A stretch of 64,000 bases of DNA from Limnomonas spitsbergensis. Its lineage: Eukaryota; Chlorophyta; Chlorophyceae; Chlamydomonadales. How positions within the stretch are numbered: the stretch's first letter is position 1; the number at the start of each line of letters is the position of its first letter. The DNA lies in assembly GCA_037349105.1 (NCBI GenBank), contig JAYJMM010000082.1:1364001-1428000 (forward strand). The letters run 5' to 3'. Below, in pieces: positions 61,748 through 64,000 of the stretch. The notes under the pieces are model-generated. The model was not told the origin of the DNA. It saw only the letters and a list, made by a program, of their open reading frames with translations, and ran no database searches. A program made the translations under genes and the position numbers.

Positions 61748-62979
61748 CCTTGGCCACGTTTCATGACGCAATAGCCATGTTTCATACGGGCATATGGCTC
61801 ACTAGCCATGTTTCATATGACTCACTCGCCAGCTGAGGGCTGGGATTCAGTGAGGGGTCTTACGCCACACAAGTCTGAGAGCCCACTTCCTGCATGGCTC
61901 ACGCAAGGAGCCTTAGGCTCCTTCGAGCCTCAGCTTCACGGACGAGCATCACAGTTGGGCCTGAGATCCCACCATTGCCAATGGTTGAAGACGGTGCATA
62001 ACCGCTGGGCCCTGCTGAGCACTCGGACGCGTGGGTCTGGTAGGGAATGATCACCCCCAATTCCAGCTACCATGCACAGCCAGGACCATGGTGCGGCTCT
62101 GCCCCCCATAGGAGGGGGCAGGAACACGGAATCCGGCGATCTAGACAAGGGGGTTGGTGTAATGCCATACGCAGACAAAGAAAACGTATGCTGGCATGCC
62201 CAAGCAAACCCAAGACACAGAGATCCCACCGCTGGTCCAGGGAACTCATGCTGGCGTTTTGGGTTCCTTAGCCATATGAGAAAAAATCCTGCAATTTCCA
62301 TTGGTAGGAAAAAGGACGGCTACCAAAAAACCAGCGAATTTTTCAGTGGTAGGAAAAATTTCGGCCACCCACTTCGCCACTGCAACAGTACCCGGGGTTA
62401 CTCGTTGCATGCATGCTGGCCCCTAGTTTCCCTGGCTCCCTTTCACCTGCAGTCTCGGCACGAGCAATGTGTCCAATGATGATGATAGTGGGTCAACAAT
62501 CCCAGTGCAGCCTAGGGACCCAAAGGCATGCTCAAGTGAACCCAGTAAGTTTTTTACAGGGCGGAGAGACCAGCTAGCCAGGTGCCCCTAGCCTCATTCC
62601 GGTGATTGCGGGGGGGAGAGAAGAGGCAAGCCAAGGAGCCACTGTAATAAAACGAAACTCAAGTTTCGGACAACAGTGATTTAATTGATGGCCACACTCG
62701 CCCTTGGAACGGCATACTTCTTAATTGCGTGTTCTGGTGCAGGTTTGTCCAAGCACGTCAAAAATAAAGAAACGTCTCGTTTGTGTCCTAACATAAATCC
62801 CAGCAGCACGCCCTGTCTGGATCGTATTGTAGACATTTCAGGCAGTGGCTGTTTGTAGGTGTCATTGGGTACACTGCACCATACATTGCACTAAGGATAC
62901 CACTATTGAGGCGTGGCATCAGTCACAGCCATACTCGGCAAACGCCTCATCTAATATGTTCTGAGGAGGGGGGCGGGGC
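61748..62979. other. Gene-free stretch with one dispersed repeat
   Basis: Includes the repeat at about 62015-62155 shared with 3885-4025. No gene supported. The right part may contain downstream flank of the PARN-like gene on the minus strand. Confidence 0.35.
62015..62155. repeat. Dispersed repeat, pair with about 3885-4025
   Basis: CACTCGGACGCGTGGG, CAGCTACCATGCACAGC, AGGACCATGGTGC and CGGCGATCTAGACAAGGGGG line up with the copy at 3885-4025 in the same orientation. Confidence 0.6.
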
Positions 62980-63195
62980 CAGTGGAGGCACTTGAGTGCC
63001 TGGCCCCCCCTCTCTGTAAAGCGATGATGCACTTGAGTGCCTGGACCCCCCTCTCTGCAAAGCGATGATGCACTTGGAGTGCCTGGACCCCCCTCTCTGT
63101 AAAGCGATGATACACTTGGAGTGCCTGGACCCCCCTCTCTGTAAAGCGATGATGCACTTGAGCGCCTGGACCCCCCCCTCTGTAAAGCGATGATG
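62980..63195. repeat. 41-42 bp minisatellite
   Basis: Five copies of a unit with GCACTTGAGTGCCTGGACCC, CCCTCTCTGTAAAGCGATGA and T. Copies differ at a few positions and by one-base indels. It lies just beyond the 3' end of the PARN-like gene and is probably in its 3' UTR or flank. Confidence 0.9.
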
Positions 63196-63348
63196 CACAC
63201 CAGCTGCTGTAATGCACCTCCGCATCCAGCCCAATAGAAATTGTGTGGCAACATTGGTCCTTTCAGACTCCTGCAAGCCTGAGTGTTCCCTTCGCAAACA
63301 AAAAACTCCTGGCTTCCCTTTCCATTCCGTGAAATCAAGCATCACAAC

Positions 63349-64000
63349 CTAGCTGATCATGCACTGCTTTAGCCAGCGGTCCTTCTGCTCCTGGCTCTGG
63401 CTGGGCTCCGCCGCCTTGGGCACCTCGGCTACCGCCGCCTCCACTCTCAAGCGCTTCCCTGGCCTCCCTTGCTCCGTCGCCGCCGCCGCTGCCGCCACCG
63501 CCGCCAGCTCCCTTTCCTTGGCCCACTGCAGCCAAGGGACTACCCGGATAGAGCCATTCGTGGCGGCAGGAGCAGGAGCGGGCAGGCCCCCAGCCTGGAC
63601 CGGCTTGGGCACGCCCATCAGTTTGAACAGAACGTCATCCGCTCGCGCCATGTCCACCTACAATCAGAAAGTAAAGGACAACCAGTTTAAGCCCTGAACC
63701 CTAAAACCTGAACACCAAAGAGTAAGCGCATGAAGCCCCCCCCGCATGGCGATCGTCCATGTGCAAGCGGGGAGCCAGGGCCAAGGATTAAAACCTGAAC
63801 CCTCATGCAGCCACCCACCTCCACCAGCGCTCCCTCTCCATAGGCCCCCCTGAGGGTGACCCGGGGGCGGCCGAGGTCAGCGGCCTGAAAGAGCCGCATG
63901 ATCTCATCCACACGGTGCCCTCCGCCGGACACGTGAAACACATTTGGTCGCGGAAGCTCCGGGTCCGGGCCAGACAGCGCCACATAGGGCATGTCGGTAC
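63349..64000 (-). CDS. Probable PARN-type deadenylase, C-terminal end (partial)
   Basis: Last two exons, 64000-63819 (continuing beyond the window) and 63657-63349, joined in phase 0 by GT-AG on the minus strand. Residues LPRPNVFHVSGGGHRVDEIM, RLFQAADLGRPRVTLRG, AYGEGALVEV and ADDVLFKLMG have the beta-alpha-beta pattern of the RRM-like domain near the end of poly(A)-specific ribonuclease (PARN), where NVFHV / LF / ALVE positions recur. The nuclease part would lie outside the window. The tail is Ala-rich with a basic RPGKRLRVE, a possible nuclear localisation signal, then ends CMIS-stop. Other RRM proteins are possible. PARN removes poly(A) tails from RNA. Confidence 0.5.

Overview
The window looks like nuclear DNA of a chlorophycean green alga. 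Genes are split by GT-AG introns, base composition is balanced, and the strongest lineage marker is a two-exon gene at 26808-27251 (minus) for ASA8, a small subunit of the mitochondrial ATP synthase known from Chlorophyceae. Other host genes are a D-type-like cyclin (1123-3078, +), a plastid-targeted TMEM205-like membrane protein (5406-9209, +), an unrecognised Ser/Ala-rich protein (15108-17988, +), an intronless F-box-like/ankyrin protein (23187-24083, -), a large FUSC/ALMT-like membrane transporter (30118-44000, +), a decayed TKL-kinase/armadillo gene (48185-50636, +), and the 3' end of a probable PARN-type deadenylase (63349-64000, -). I rebuilt exons by hand from splice sites and reading phase. 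Most junctions keep frame; doubtful ones are flagged.

The rest is largely mobile DNA. One LINE family (reverse transcriptase, then a C-terminal Cys/His knuckle, then a conserved 3' tail ending near AACGTCATTGAC) has about twenty copies, mostly very short 5'-truncated tails. Four copies have clear target-site duplications. DNA transposon remnants include a TA-flanked AT-rich element (12055-12733), a 603-bp MITE with 5-bp duplications (29398-30000) just upstream of the transporter, and a hAT-like element (37877-38628) inside a LINE tail inside a transporter intron. A young LTR element (50814-60128) carries only a 1852-residue gag-like frame, and its terminal repeats are in an unusual permuted order (X, internal, S, X, S).

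The most unusual signal is in the transporter gene. Many of its introns carry tandem, decaying copies of the neighbouring exon edge: splice acceptor plus first codons upstream of an exon, or last codons plus donor downstream of one. The outermost copy is the one that keeps the reading frame. One small exon (33756-33794) appears to be such a copy taken into the coding sequence. This suggests introns growing by repeated duplication of splice boundaries, with occasional exon birth.

Layout: 0-3 kb cyclin; 5-9 kb TMEM205-like; 9.7-13 kb nested LINE/DNA-transposon cluster; 15-18 kb Ser-rich gene; 19-26.4 kb LINE cluster with the ankyrin gene inside; 26.8-27.3 kb ASA8; 29.4-44 kb MITE plus transporter; 48-50.6 kb kinase/ARM relic; 50.8-60.1 kb LTR element; 60.5-61.7 kb LINEs; 63-64 kb PARN-like end. 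No tRNA, rRNA or CRISPR locus was found.
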